Part shown: positions 38,765 through 52,200 of the stretch, one piece after another
How the letters are laid out: every line of letters begins with the position of its first letter
How positions within the stretch are numbered: position 1 is the stretch's first letter
Source: Isoperla grammatica
Lineage: Eukaryota; Arthropoda; Insecta; Plecoptera; Perlodidae
Length of the DNA stretch: 64,000 nucleotides
Assembly: GCA_945910005.1 (NCBI GenBank)
Contig: CAMDTW010000641.1
Coordinates: 1,431,001 to 1,495,000, forward strand
Direction of reading: 5' to 3'
Made by a program: the position numbers and the translations under genes
Notes under the pieces: model-generated
Database searches by the model: none
What the model was told of the DNA's origin: nothing
Seen by the model: only the letters and a program-made list of their open reading frames with translations

Positions 38765-41700
38765 ACTTTACTTGATAAACCCTGCGCTGAGTCAGTGATA
38801 TAGAAGCCACTACATGCAACATATCAGGACAACGCATGTTTCCTTGCTTGTGACGGTGACTGTCCTTGATAAACCCTGCGCTATGTCAGTGACATAGAAG
38901 CCACTACATGCAACGTATGAGGACAACGCATGTTTCCTTGCTTGTGACGGTGACTGTACTTGATAAACCTTGCGCTAAGTCAGTGACATAGAAGCCACTT
39001 CATGCAACGTATCAGGACAACACATGTCTTCTTGCTTGTGACGGTGACTGTACTTGATAAACCTTTGACATAGAAGCCACTACATGCAACGTATCAGGAC
39101 AACGCATGTTTCCTTGCTTGTGACGGTGACTGTACTTGATAAACCTTGCGCTAAGTCAGTGACATAGAAGCCACTACATGCAACGTATGAGGACAACGCA
39201 TGTTTCCTTGCTTGTGACGGTGACTGTACTTGATAAACCCTGCGCTAAGTCAGTGACATGATAGCCACTACATGCAACGTATGAGGACAACGCATGTTTC
39301 CTTGCTTGTGACGGTAACTGTACTTGATAAACCCTGCGTAAGTCAGTGACATAGAAGCCACTACATGCAAGATATCAGGACAACGCATGTTTTCTCGCTT
39401 GTGACGGTGATTGTTCTTGATAAACCCTGCGCTAAGTCAGTGACATAGAAGCTACTACATGCAACATATCAGGACAACTCATGTTTCCTCTATTGTGACG
39501 GTGACTGTACTTGATTAACCCTGCGCTAAGTCAGTGACATAGAAGCCACTACATGCAACGTATGAGGACAACGCATGTTTCCTTGCTTGTGACGGTGACT
39601 GTACTTGATAAACCCTGCAAAAGTCAGTGACATAGAAGCCACTACATGCAACGTATCAGGACAACGCATGTTTCTTCTTTTCTGACGGTGACTGTACTTG
39701 ATAAACCCTGCGCTAAGTCAGTGACATAGAAGCCACTTCATGCAACATATCAGGACAACGCATGTTTTCTCTATTGTGACGGTGGCTGTACTTGATAAAC
39801 CCTGCGCTAAGTCAGTGACATGAAAGCCAGTTCATACAACATATCAGGACAACGCATGTTTCTTTGCTTGTGACGGTGACTGTACTTGATAAACCCTGCG
39901 CTAAGTCAGTGACATAGAAGCCACTACGTGCAACGTATCAGAACAACGCATGTTTCCTTGCTTGTGACGGTGACTGTACTTTACAAACTTTGCGCTAAGT
40001 CAGTGACATAGAAGCCACTACATGCAACGTATAAGGACAACGCATGTTTTCTTGCTTGTGACGGTGACTGGACTTGATAAACCCTGCGCTAAGTCAGTGA
40101 CATAGAAGCCACTACATTCAACATATCAGGACAACGCATGTTTCCTTGCTTGTGACGGTCACTGTACTTGATAAACCCTGCGCTAAGTCAGTGACATGAA
40201 AGCCACTACATGGAACGTATGAGGACAACGCATGTTTCCTTGCTTGTGACGGTGACTGTACTTGATAAACCCTGCGCTATGTCAGTGACATGAAAGCCAC
40301 TACATGCAACATATCAGGACAACGCATGTTTCCTTGCTTGTGACGGTGACTTTACTTGATAAACCCTGCGCTGAGTCAGTGACATAGAAGCCACTACATG
40401 CAACATATCAGGACCACGCATGTTTCCTTGCTTGTGACGGTCACTGTACTTGATAAACCCTGCGCTATGTCAGTGACATGAAAGCCACTACATGCAACAT
40501 ATCAGGACAACGCATGTTTCCTCGCTTGTGACGGTGACTGTACATGATAAACCCTGCGCTAAGTCAGTGACATAAAAGCCACTACATGCAACATATCAGG
40601 ACAACGCATGTTTCCTTGCTTGTGTCGGTCACTGTACTTGATAAACCCTTCGCTAAGTCAGTGACATGAAAGCCACTACATGCAACATATCAGGACAACG
40701 CATGTTTCCTTGCTTGTGACGGTGACTGTACTTGATAAAACCCTGCGCTAAGTCAGTGACATAGAAGCTACTACATGCAACGTATGAGGACAACGCATGT
40801 TTCCTTGCTTGTAACCTTGACTGTACTTGATAAACCCTGCGCTAAGTCAGTGACATGAAAGCCACTACATGCAACGTATGAGGACAACGCATGTTTTCTT
40901 GCTTGTGACGGTGACTGTATTTGATAAACCCTGCGCTAAGGCAGTGACATAGAAGCCACTACATGCAACATATCAGGACTACTCATGTTTCCTTGCTTGT
41001 GACGGTCACTGTACTTGATAAACCCTGCGCTAAATCAGTGACATGAAAGCCACTACATGCAACGTATGAGGAAAACGCATGTTTCCTTGCTTGTGACGGT
41101 GACGTTACTTGATAAACCCTGCGCTAAGTCAGTGACATGAAAGCCACTACATGCAACGTATCAGGACATTGCAAGTTTTCTTGCTTGTGACGGTGACTGT
41201 ACTTGATAAACCCTGCGCTTAGTCAGTGACATAGAAGCCACTACATGCAACGTATGAGGACAACGCATGTTTACTTGCTTGTCACGGTGACTGTACTTGA
41301 TAAACCCTGCGCTAAGTCAGTGACAAAAAAGCCACTACATGCAACGTATGAGGACAACGCATGTTTCCTTGATTGTGACGGTGACTGTACTTGACAAACC
41401 CTGCGCTAAGTCCGTGACATAGAAGCCACTATATGCAACTTATGAGGACAACGCATGTTTCCTTGCTTATGACGGTGACTGTACTTGATAAACCCTGCGC
41501 TAAGTCAGTGACATGAAAGCCACTTCATGCAACATATCAGGACAACGCATGTTTCCTTGCTTGTGACGGTGACTGTACTTGATAAACCCTGCGCTATGTC
41601 AATGACATAGAAGCCACTACATGCAACGTATGACAACGCATGTTTCTTTGCTTGTGACGGTGACTGTACTTGATAAACCATGCGCTAAGTCAGTGACATA

Positions 41701-43917
41701 GAAGCCACTACATGCAACATATCAGGACAACGCATGTGACCTTGCTTGTGACGATGACTGTACTTGACAAACCTTGCGCTAAGTCAGTGACATAGAAGCC
41801 ACTACATGCAACGTATGAGGACAACGCATGTTTCCTCTATTGTGACGGTGACTGTTCTTGATAAACCCTGCGCTAAGTCAGTGACGTAGAAGCCACTACA
41901 TGCAACGTATGAGGACAACGCATGTTTCCTTGCTTGTGACGGTGACTGTACTTGATAAACCCTGCGCTAAGTCAGTGACATAGAAGCCACTACATGCAAC
42001 GTATGAGGACAACGCATGTTTTCTTGCTTGTGTCGGTGACTGTACTTGATAAACCCTGCGCTAAGTCAGTGACATAGAAGCCACTACATGCAACATATCA
42101 GGACAACGCATGTTTCCCTGCTTGTGACGGTGACTGTACTTGATAAACCTTGCGCTAAGTCAGTGACATGAAGGCCACTTCATGCAACATATCAGGACAA
42201 CGCATGTTTCCTTGCTTGTGACGGTGACTGTACTTGATAAACCCTGCGGTTAGTCAGTGACCTAGAAGCCACTACATGCAACATATCAGGACAACGCATG
42301 TTTCGTTGCTTGTGACGGTGACTGTACTTGATAAACCCTGCGCTAAGTCAGTGACATGAAAGCCACTTCATGCAACATATGAGAACAACGCATGTTTCCT
42401 TGCTTGTGACGGTGACTGTACTTGATAAACCCTGCGCTAAGTCAGTGACATAGAAGCCACTACATGCAACATATGAGGACAACGCATGTTTCCTCGCTTG
42501 TGACGGTGACTGTACTTGATAACCTTGCGCTAAGTCAGTGACATAGAAGCCACTACATGCAACATATCAGGACAACGCATGTTTCGTTGCTTGTGACGGT
42601 GACTGTACTTGATGAACCCTGCGCTGAGTCAGTGACATGAAAGCCACTTCATGCAACATATGAGAACAACGCATGTTTCCTCGCTTGTGACGGTGACTGT
42701 ACTTGATAAACGCTGCGCTAAGTCAGTGACATGAAAGCCACTACATGCAACATATCAGGACAACGCATGTTTCCTTGCTTGTGACGGTGACTGTACTTGA
42801 TAAACCCTGCGCTGAGTCAGTGACATGAAAGCCACTTTATGCAACATATGAGAACAACGCATGTTTCCTCGCTTGTGACGGTGACTGTACTTGATAAACG
42901 CTGCGCTAAGTCAGTGACATAAAAGCCACTTCATGCAACATTTGAGAACAACGCATGTTTTCTCGCTTGTGAAGGTGACTGTACTTGATAAACCCTGCGC
43001 TAAGTCAGTAACATAGAAGCCACTACATGCAACGTATGAGGACAATGCATGTTTCCTCGCTTGTGACGGTGACTGTACTTGATAAACCCTGCGGTATGTC
43101 AGTGACATAGAAGCCACTACATGCAAAATATAAGGACAACGCATGTTTCGTTGCTTGTGACGGTGACTGTACTTGATAAACCCTGCGCTAAGTCAGTGAC
43201 ATGAAAGCCACTTCATGCAACATATGAGAACAACGCATGTAACCTCGCTTGTGACGGTGACTGTACTTGATAAACCCTGCGCTTAGTCGGTGACATGAAA
43301 GCCACTTCATGCAACATATGAGAACAACGCATGTTTTCTCGCGTGTGAAGGTGACTGTACTTGATAAACCCTGCGCTAAGTCAGTGACATAGAAGCCACT
43401 ACATGCAACGTATGAGGACAATGCATGTTTCTTCGCTTGTGACGGTGACTGTACTTGATAAACCCTGCGCTAAGTCAGTGACATAGAAGCCACTAGATGC
43501 AACATATGAGGACAACGCATGTTTCCTCGCTTGTGACGGTGACTGAAAATGATAAATCCTGCGCTAAGTCAGTGACATAGAAGCCACTACATGCAACATA
43601 TCAGGACAACGCATGTTTCCTTGCTTGTGACGGTGACTGTACTTGATAAACCCTGCGCTATGTCAGTGACATGAAAGCCACTTCATGCAACATATAAGAA
43701 CAACGCATGTTTCCGCGCTTGTGAAGGTGACTGTACTTGAAAAACCCTGCGCTAAGTCAGTGACATGAAAGCCACTACATGCAACATATCAGGACAACGC
43801 ATGTTTTCTCGCTTGGGACGGTGACTGTACTTTATAAACCCTGCGCTATGTCAGTGACATGAAAGCCACTACATGCAACATATCAGGACAACGCATGTTT
43901 CCTCGCTTGTGACGGTG
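38765..43917 (+). repeat. 5.15-kb higher-order unit (second of the nested series)
   Basis: A direct copy of 33,331-38,764 lacking three monomers near 41.56 kb (55 monomers). The junction with the preceding unit lies in a shared GCTTGTGACGGTGAC around 38,752-38,766. Its right part, from about 40,871, was later included in a second duplication, so the 41.6-43.9 kb segment occurs three times (near 36.5, 41.6 and 47.4 kb). Confidence 0.87.
38844..41631 (+). repeat. Higher-order module A, copy lacking three monomers
   Basis: Collinear with 33,410-36,478 at offset 5,434 at the start and 5,153 at the end. Three monomers are missing just before the GCTATGTCAATGAC marker near 41,592, including the GACGTTGAC and GACTTAG variants that the other copies carry there. 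The later duplicate at 46.4-52.2 kb keeps those three monomers. Confidence 0.85.
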
Positions 43918-46394
43918 ACTGTACTTGATAAACCCTGCGCTAAGTCAGTGACATAGAAGCCACTACATGCAACATATCAGGACAACGCATGTTTCCTTGC
44001 TTGTGACGGTGACTGTACTTTATAAACCCTGCGCTAAGGCAGTGACATGAAAGCCACTACATGCAACGTATGAGGCCAACGCATGTTTCCTTGCTTGTGA
44101 CGGTGACTGTACTTGATAAACCTTGCGCTAAGTCAGTGACATAGAAGCCACTTCATGCAACGTATCAGGACAACGCATGTCTCCTTGCTTGTGACGGTGA
44201 CTGTACTTGATAAACCTTTGACATAGAAGCCACTACATGCAACGTATCAGGATAACGCATGTTTCCTTGCTTGTGACGGTGACTGTACTTGATAAACCTT
44301 GCGCTAAGTCAGTGACATAGAAGCCACTCCATGCAACGTATGAGGACAACGCATGTTTCCTTGCTTGTGACGGTGACTGTACTTAATAAACCCTGCGCTA
44401 AGTCAGTGACATGAAAGCCACTACATGCAACGTATGAGGACAACGCATGTTTCCTTGCTTGTGACGGTGACTGTACTTGATAAACCCTGCGCTTAGTCAG
44501 TGACATAGAAACCACTACATGCAACATATCAGGACAAGGCATGTTTTCTCGCTTGTGACGGTGATTGTACTTGATAAACCCTGCGCTAAGTCAGTGACAT
44601 AGAAGCCACTACATGCAACATATCAGGACAACTCATGTTTCCTCTATTGTGACGGTGACTGTACTTGATTAACCCTGCGCTAAGTCAGTGACATAGAAGC
44701 CACTACATGCAACGTATGAGGACAACGCATGTTTCCTTGCTTGTGACAATGACTGTACTTGATAAACCCTGCAAAAGTCAGTGACATAGAAGCCACTACA
44801 TGCAACGTATCAGGACAACGCATGTTTCCTCGCTTCTGACGGTGACTGTACTTGATAAACCTTGCGCTAAGTCAGTGACATAGAAGCCACTTCATGCAAC
44901 ATATCAGGACAGCGCATGTTTTCTCTATTGTGACGGTGACTGTACTTGATAAACCCTGCGCTAAGTCAGTGACATGAAAGCCACTTCATGCAACATATCA
45001 GGACAACGCATGTTTCCTTGCTTGTGACGTTGACTGTACTTGATAAACCCTGCGCTAAGTCAGTGACATAGTAGCCACTACATGCAACATATCAGGACAA
45101 CGCATGTTTCCTTGCTTGTGACGGTGACTGTACTTGATAAACCCTGCGCTAAGTCCGAGACTTAGAAGCCACTACATGCAACATATCAGGACAACGCATG
45201 TTTCCTTGCTTGTGACGGTGACTGTACTTGATAAACCCTGCGCTAAGTCAGTGACATAGAAGCCACTACATGCAACATATCAGGACAACGCATGTTTCCT
45301 TGCTTGTGACGGTGACTGTACTTGATAAACCCTGCGCTATGTCAATGACATAGAAGCCACTACATGCAACGTATGACAACGCATGTTTCTTTGCTTGTGA
45401 CGGTGACTGTACTTGATAAACCATGCGCTAAGTCATTGACATAGAAGCCTTTACATGCAACATATCAGGACAACGCATGTTTCCTTGCTTGTGACGGTGA
45501 CTGTACTTGACAAACCTTGCGCTAAGTCAGTGACATAGAAGCCACTACATGCAACGTATGAGGACAACGCATGTTTCCTCTATTGTGACGGTGACTGTTC
45601 TTGATAAACCCTGCGCTAAGTCAAAGACGTAGAAGCCACTACATGCAACGTAAGAGGACAACGCATGTTTCCTTGCTTGTGACGGTGACTGTACTTGATA
45701 AACCCTGCGCTAAGTCAGTGACATAGAAGCCACTACATGCAACGTATGAGGACAACGCATGTTTCCTTGCTTGTGACGGTGACTGTACTTGATAAACCCT
45801 GCGCAAAGTCAGTGACATAGAAGCCACTACATGCAACATATCAGGACAACGCATGTTTCCCTGCTTGTGACGGTGACTGTACTTGATAAACCTTGCGCTA
45901 AGTCAAAGACATGAAGGCCACTTCATGCAACATATCAGGACAATGCATGTTTCCTTGCTTGTGACGGTGACTGTACTTGATAAACCCTGCGGTTAGTCAG
46001 TGACCTAGAAGCCACTACATGCAACATATCAGGACAATCATGTTTCGTTGCTTGTGACGGTGACTGTACTTGATAAACCCGGCGCTAAGTCAGTGACATG
46101 AAAGCCACTTCATGCAACATATGAGAGCAACGCATGTTTCCTTGCTTGTGACGGTGACTGTACTTGAAAACCCTGCGCTAAGTCAGTGACATAGAAGCCA
46201 CTACATGCAACATATCAGGACAACGCATGTTTCCTTGCTTGTGACGGTGACTGTACTTGATAAACCCTGCGCTGAGTCAGTGACATGAAAGCCACTTCAT
46301 GCAACATATGAGAACAACGCATGTTTCCTCGCTTGTGACGGTGACTGTACTTGATAAACGCTGCGCTAAGTCAGTGACATGAAAGCCACTACAT
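40871..46394 (+). repeat. Overlapping duplication, copy 1 (5.5 kb)
   Basis: 5,524 bp, about 59 monomers. It begins inside the 5.15-kb unit and ends beyond it, so its boundaries are out of step with the earlier duplication. It matches 46,395 onward at offset 5,524 at the left and 5,806 after the three-monomer gap near 41.56 kb. Private markers shared with copy 2 include ACTGAAAATG (43,545), CAGGACAATCATG (46,032) and CCTTTACATG (45,448). Confidence 0.87.
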
Positions 46395-49300
46395 GCAACG
46401 TATGAGGACAACGCATGTTTTCTTGCTTGTGACGGTGACTGTATTTGATAAACCCTGCGCTAAGGCAGTGACATAGAAGCCACTACATGCAACATATCAG
46501 GACTACTCATGTTTCCTTGCTTGTGACGGTCACTGTACTTGATAAACCCTGCGCTAAATCAGTGACATGAAAGCCACTACATGCAACGTATGAGGAAAAC
46601 GCATGTTTCCTTGCTTGTGACGGTGACGTTACTTGATAAACCCTGCGCTAAGTCAGTGACATGAAAGCCACTACATGCAACGTATCAGGACATTGCAAGT
46701 TTTCTTGCTTGTGACGGTGACTGTACTTGATAAACCCTGCGCTTAGTCAGTGACATAGAAGCCACTACATGCAACGTATGAGGACAACGCATGTTTCCTT
46801 GCTTGTCACGGTGACTGTACTTGATAAACCCTGCGCTAAGTCAGTGACAAAAAAGCCACTACATGCAACGTATGAGGACAACGCATGTTTCCTTGATTGT
46901 GACGGTGACTGTACTTGACAAACCCTGCGCTAAGTCCGTGACATAGAAGCCACTATATGCAACTTATGAGGACAACGCATGTTTCCTTGCTTATGACGGT
47001 GACTGTACTTGATAAACCCTGCGCTAAGTCAGTGACATGAAAGCCACTTCATGCAACATATCAGGACAACGCATGTTTCCTTGCTTGTGACGTTGACTGT
47101 ACTTGATAAACCCTGCGCTAAGTCAGTGACATAGAAGCCACTACATGCAACATATCAGGACAACGCATGTTTCCTTGCTTGTGACGGTGACTGTACTTGA
47201 TAAACCCTGCGCTAAGTCAGTGACTAAGAAGCCACTACATGCAACATATCAGGACAACGCATGTTTCCTTGCTTGTGACGGTGACTGTACTTGATAAACC
47301 CTGCGCTCAGTCAGTGACATAGAAGCCACTACATGCAACATATCAGGACAACGCATGTTTCCTTGCTTGTGACGGTGACTGTACTTGATAAACCCTGCGC
47401 TATGTCAATGACATAGAAGCCACTACATGCAACGTATGACAACGCATGTTTCTTTGCTTGTGACGGTGACTGTACTTGATAAACCATGCGCTAAGTCAGT
47501 GACATAGAAGCCACTACATGCAACATATCAGGACAACGCATGTGACCTTGCTTGTGACGATGACTGTACTTGACAAACCTTGCGCTAAGTCAGTGACATA
47601 GAAGCCACTACATGCAACGTATGAGGACAACGCATGTTTCCTCTATTGTGACGGTGACTGTTCTTGATAAACCCTGCGCTAAGTCAGTGACGTAGAAGCC
47701 ACTACATGCAACGTATGAGGACAACGCATGTTTCCTTGCTTGTGACGGTGACTGTACTTGATAAACCCTGCGCTAAGTCAGTGACATAGAAGCCACTACA
47801 TGCAACGTATGAGGACAACGCATGTTTTCTTGCTTGTGTCGGTGACTGTACTTGATAAACCCTGCGCTAAGTCAGTGACATAGAAGCCACTACATGCAAC
47901 ATATCAGGACAACGCATGTTTCCCTGCTTGTGACGGTGACTGTACTTGATAAACCTTGCGCTAAGTCAGTGACATGAAGGCCACTTCATGCAACATATCA
48001 GGACAACGCATGTTTCCTTGCTTGTGACGGTGACTGTACTTGATAAACCCTGCGGTTAGTCAGTGACCTAGAAGCCACTACATGCAACATATCAGGACAA
48101 CGCATGTTTCGTTGCTTGTGACGGTGACTGTACTTGATAAACCCTGCGCTAAGTCAGTGACATGAAAGCCACTTCATGCAACATATGAGAACAACGCATG
48201 TTTCCTTGCTTGTGACGGTGACTGTACTTGATAAACCCTGCGCTAAGTCAGTGACATAGAAGCCACTACATGCAACATATGAGGACAACGCATGTTTCCT
48301 CGCTTGTGACGGTGACTGTACTTGATAACCTTGCGCTAAGTCAGTGACATAGAAGCCACTACATGCAACATATCAGGACAACGCATGTTTCGTTGCTTGT
48401 GACGGTGACTGTACTTGATAAACCCTGCGCTGAGTCAGTGACATGAAAGCCACTTCATGCAACATATGAGAACAACGCATGTTTCCTCGCTTGTGACGGT
48501 GACTGTACTTGATAAACGCTGCGCTAAGTCAGTGACATGAAAGCCACTACATGCAACATATCAGGACAACGCATGTTTCCTTGCTTGTGACGGTGACTGT
48601 ACTTGATAAACCCTGCGCTGAGTCAGTGACATGAAAGCCACTTTATGCAACATATGAGAACAACGCATGTTTCCTCGCTTGTGACGGTGACTGTACTTGA
48701 TAAACGCTGCGCTAAGTCAGTGACATAAAAGCCACTTCATGCAACATTTGAGAACAACGCATGTTTTCTCGCTTGTGAAGGTGACTGTACTTGATAAACC
48801 CTGCGCTAAGTCAGTAACATAGAAGCCACTACATGCAACGTATGAGGACAATGCATGTTTCCTCGCTTGTGACGGTGACTGTACTTGATAAACCCTGCGG
48901 TATGTCAGTGACATAGAAGCCACTACATGCAAAATATAAGGACAACGCATGTTTCGTTGCTTGTGACGGTGACTGTACTTGATAAACCCTGCGCTTAGTC
49001 AGTGACATGAAAGCCACTTCATGCAACATATGAGAACAACGCATGTAACCTCGCTTGTGACGGTGACTGTACTTGATAAACCCTGCGCTTAGTCGGTGAC
49101 ATGAAAGCCACTTCATGCAACATATGAGAACAACGCATGTTTCCTCGCGTGTGAAGGTGACTGTACTTGATAAACCCTGCGCTAAGTCAGTGACATAGAA
49201 GCCACTACATGCAACGTATGAGGACAATGCATGTTTCTTCGCTTGTGACGGTGACTGTACTTGATAAACCCTGCGCTAAGTCAGTGACATAGAAGCCACT

Positions 49301-52200
49301 AGATGCAACATATGAGGACAACGCATGTTTCCTCGCTTGTGACGGTGACTGAAAATGATAAATCCTGCGCTAAGTCAGTGACATAGAAGCCACTACATGC
49401 AACATATCAGGACAACGCATGTTTCCTTGCTTGTGACGGTGACTGTACTTGATAAACCCTGCGCTATGTCAGTGACATGAAAGCCACTTCATGCAACATA
49501 TAAGAACAACGCATGTTTCCGCGCTTGTGAAGGTGACTGTACTTGAAAAACCCTGCGCTAAGTCAGTGACATGAAAGCCACTACATGCAACATATCAGGA
49601 CAACGCATGTTTTCTCGCTTGGGACGGTGACTGTACTTTATAAACCCTGCGCTATGTCAGTGACATGAAAGCCACTACATGCAACATATCAGGACAACGC
49701 ATGTTTCCTCGCTTGTGACGGTGACTGTACTTGATAAACCCTGCGCTAAGTCAGTGACATAGAAGCCACTACATGCAACATATCAGGACAACGCATGTTT
49801 CCTTGCTTGTGACGGTGACTGTACTTTATAAACCCTGCGCTAAGGCAGTGACATGAAAGCCACTACATGCAACGTATGAGGCCAACGCATGTTTCCTTGC
49901 TTGTGACGGTGACTGTACTTGATAAACCTTGCGCTAAGTCAGTGACATAGAAGCCACTTCATGCAACGTATCAGGACAACGCATGTCTCCTTGCTTGTGA
50001 CGGTGACTGTACTTGATAAACCTTTGACATAGAAGCCACTACATGCAACGTATCAGGATAACGCATGTTTCCTTGCTTGTGACGGTGACTGTACTTGATA
50101 AACCTTGCGCTAAGTCAGTGACATAGAAGCCACTCCATGCAACGTATGAGGACAACGCATGTTTCCTTGCTTGTGACGGTGACTGTACTTAATAAACCCT
50201 GCGCTAAGTCAGTGACATGAAAGCCACTACATGCAACGTATGAGGACAACGCATGTTTCCTTGCTTGTGACGGTGACTGTACTTGATAAACCCTGCGCTT
50301 AGTCAGTGACATAGAAACCACTACATGCAACATATCAGGACAAGGCATGTTTTCTCGCTTGTGACGGTGATTGTACTTGATAAACCCTGCGCTAAGTCAG
50401 TGACATAGAAGCCACTACATGCAACATATCAGGACAACTCATGTTTCCTCTATTGTGACGGTGACTGTACTTGATTAACCCTGCGCTAAGTCAGTGACAT
50501 AGAAGCCACTACATGCAACGTATGAGGACAACGCATGTTTCCTTGCTTGTGACAATGACTGTACTTGATAAACCCTGCAAAAGTCAGTGACATAGAAGCC
50601 ACTACATGCAACGTATCAGGACAACGCATGTTTCCTCGCTTCTGACGGTGACTGTACTTGATAAACCTTGCGCTAAGTCAGTGACATAGAAGCCACTTCA
50701 TGCAACATATCAGGACAGCGCATGTTTTCTCTATTGTGACGGTGACTGTACTTGATAAACCCTGCGCTAAGTCAGTGACATGAAAGCCACTTCATGCAAC
50801 ATATCAGGACAACGCATGTTTCCTTGCTTGTGACGTTCACTGTACTTGATAAACCCTGCGCTAAGTCAGTGACATAGTAGCCACTACATGCAACATATCA
50901 GGACAACGCATGTTTCCTTGCTTGTGACGGTGACTGTACTTGATAAACCCTGCGCTAAGTCCGTGACTTAGAAGCCACTACATGCAACATATCAGGACAA
51001 CGCATGTTTCCTTGCTTGTGACGGTGACTGTACTTGAGAAACCCTGCGCTAAGTCAGTGACATAGAAGCCACTACATGCAACATATCAGGACAACGCATG
51101 TTTCCTTGCTTGTGACGGTGACTGTACTTGATAAACCCTGCGCTATGTCAATGACATAGAAGCCACTACATGCAACGTATGACAACGCATGTTTCTTTGC
51201 TTGTGACGGTGACTGTACTTGATAAACCATGCGCTAAGTCATTGACATAGAAGCCTTTACATGCAACATATCAGGACAACGCATGTTTCCTTGCTTGTGA
51301 CGGTGACTGTACTTGACAAACCTTGCGCTAAGTCAGTGACATAGAAGCCACTACATGCAACGTATGAGGACAACGCATGTTTCCTCTATTGTGACGGTGA
51401 CTGTTCTTGATAAACCCTGCGCTAAGTCAAAGACGTAGAAGCCACTACATGCAACGTAAGAGGACAACGCATGTTTCCTTGCTTGTGACGGTGACTGTAC
51501 TTGATAAACCCTGCGCTAAGTCAGTGACATAGAAGCCACTACATGCAACGTATGAGGACAACGCATGTTTCCTTGCTTGTGACGGTGACTGTACTTGATA
51601 AACCCTGCGCAAAGTCAGTGACATAGAAGCCACTACATGCAACATATCAGGACAACGCATGTTTCCCTGCTTGTGACGGTGACTGTACTTGATAAACCTT
51701 GCGCTAAGTCAAAGACATGAAGGCCACTTCATGCAACATATCAGGACAATGCATGTTTCCTTGCTTGTGACGGTGACTGTACTTGATAAATCCTGCGGTT
51801 AGTCAGTGACCTAGAAGCCACTACATGCAACATATCAGGACAATCATGTTTCGTTGCTTGTGACGGTGACTGTACTTGATAAACCCGGCGCTAAGTCAGT
51901 GACATGAAAGCCACTTCATGCAACATATGAGAGCAACGCATGTTTCCTTGCTTGTGACGGTGACTGTACTTGAAAACCCTGCGCTAAGTCAGTGACATAG
52001 AAGCCACTACATGCAACATATCAGGACAACGCATGTTTCCTTGCTTGTGACGGTGACTGTACTTGATAAACCCTGCGCTGAGTCAGTGACATGAAAGCCA
52101 CTTCATGCAACATATGAGAACAACGCATGTTTCCTCGCTTGTGACGGTGACTGTACTTGATAAACGCTGCGCTAAGTCAGTGACATGAAAGCCACTACAT
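46395..52200 (+). repeat. Overlapping duplication, copy 2 (5.8 kb)
   Basis: 5,806 bp, about 62 monomers, directly following copy 1. It retains the three monomers (about 47,100-47,330, with GACGTTGAC and GACTAAG) that copy 1 lacks. The right end is placed near 52,200, where copy 1 turned into CGTATGAGG while this copy continues CATATCAGG. Copy 1 and copy 2 look nearly identical over long stretches. Confidence 0.87.

Noticed and set aside
48829..49227. Minus-strand ORF of 132 codons, the longest in the window
   Set aside because: It reads straight through more than four satellite monomers. With a 94-bp period the frame shifts by one each monomer, so the peptide cycles through three unrelated readings of the same DNA. 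Single-base indels and stops are tolerated freely in sister copies.
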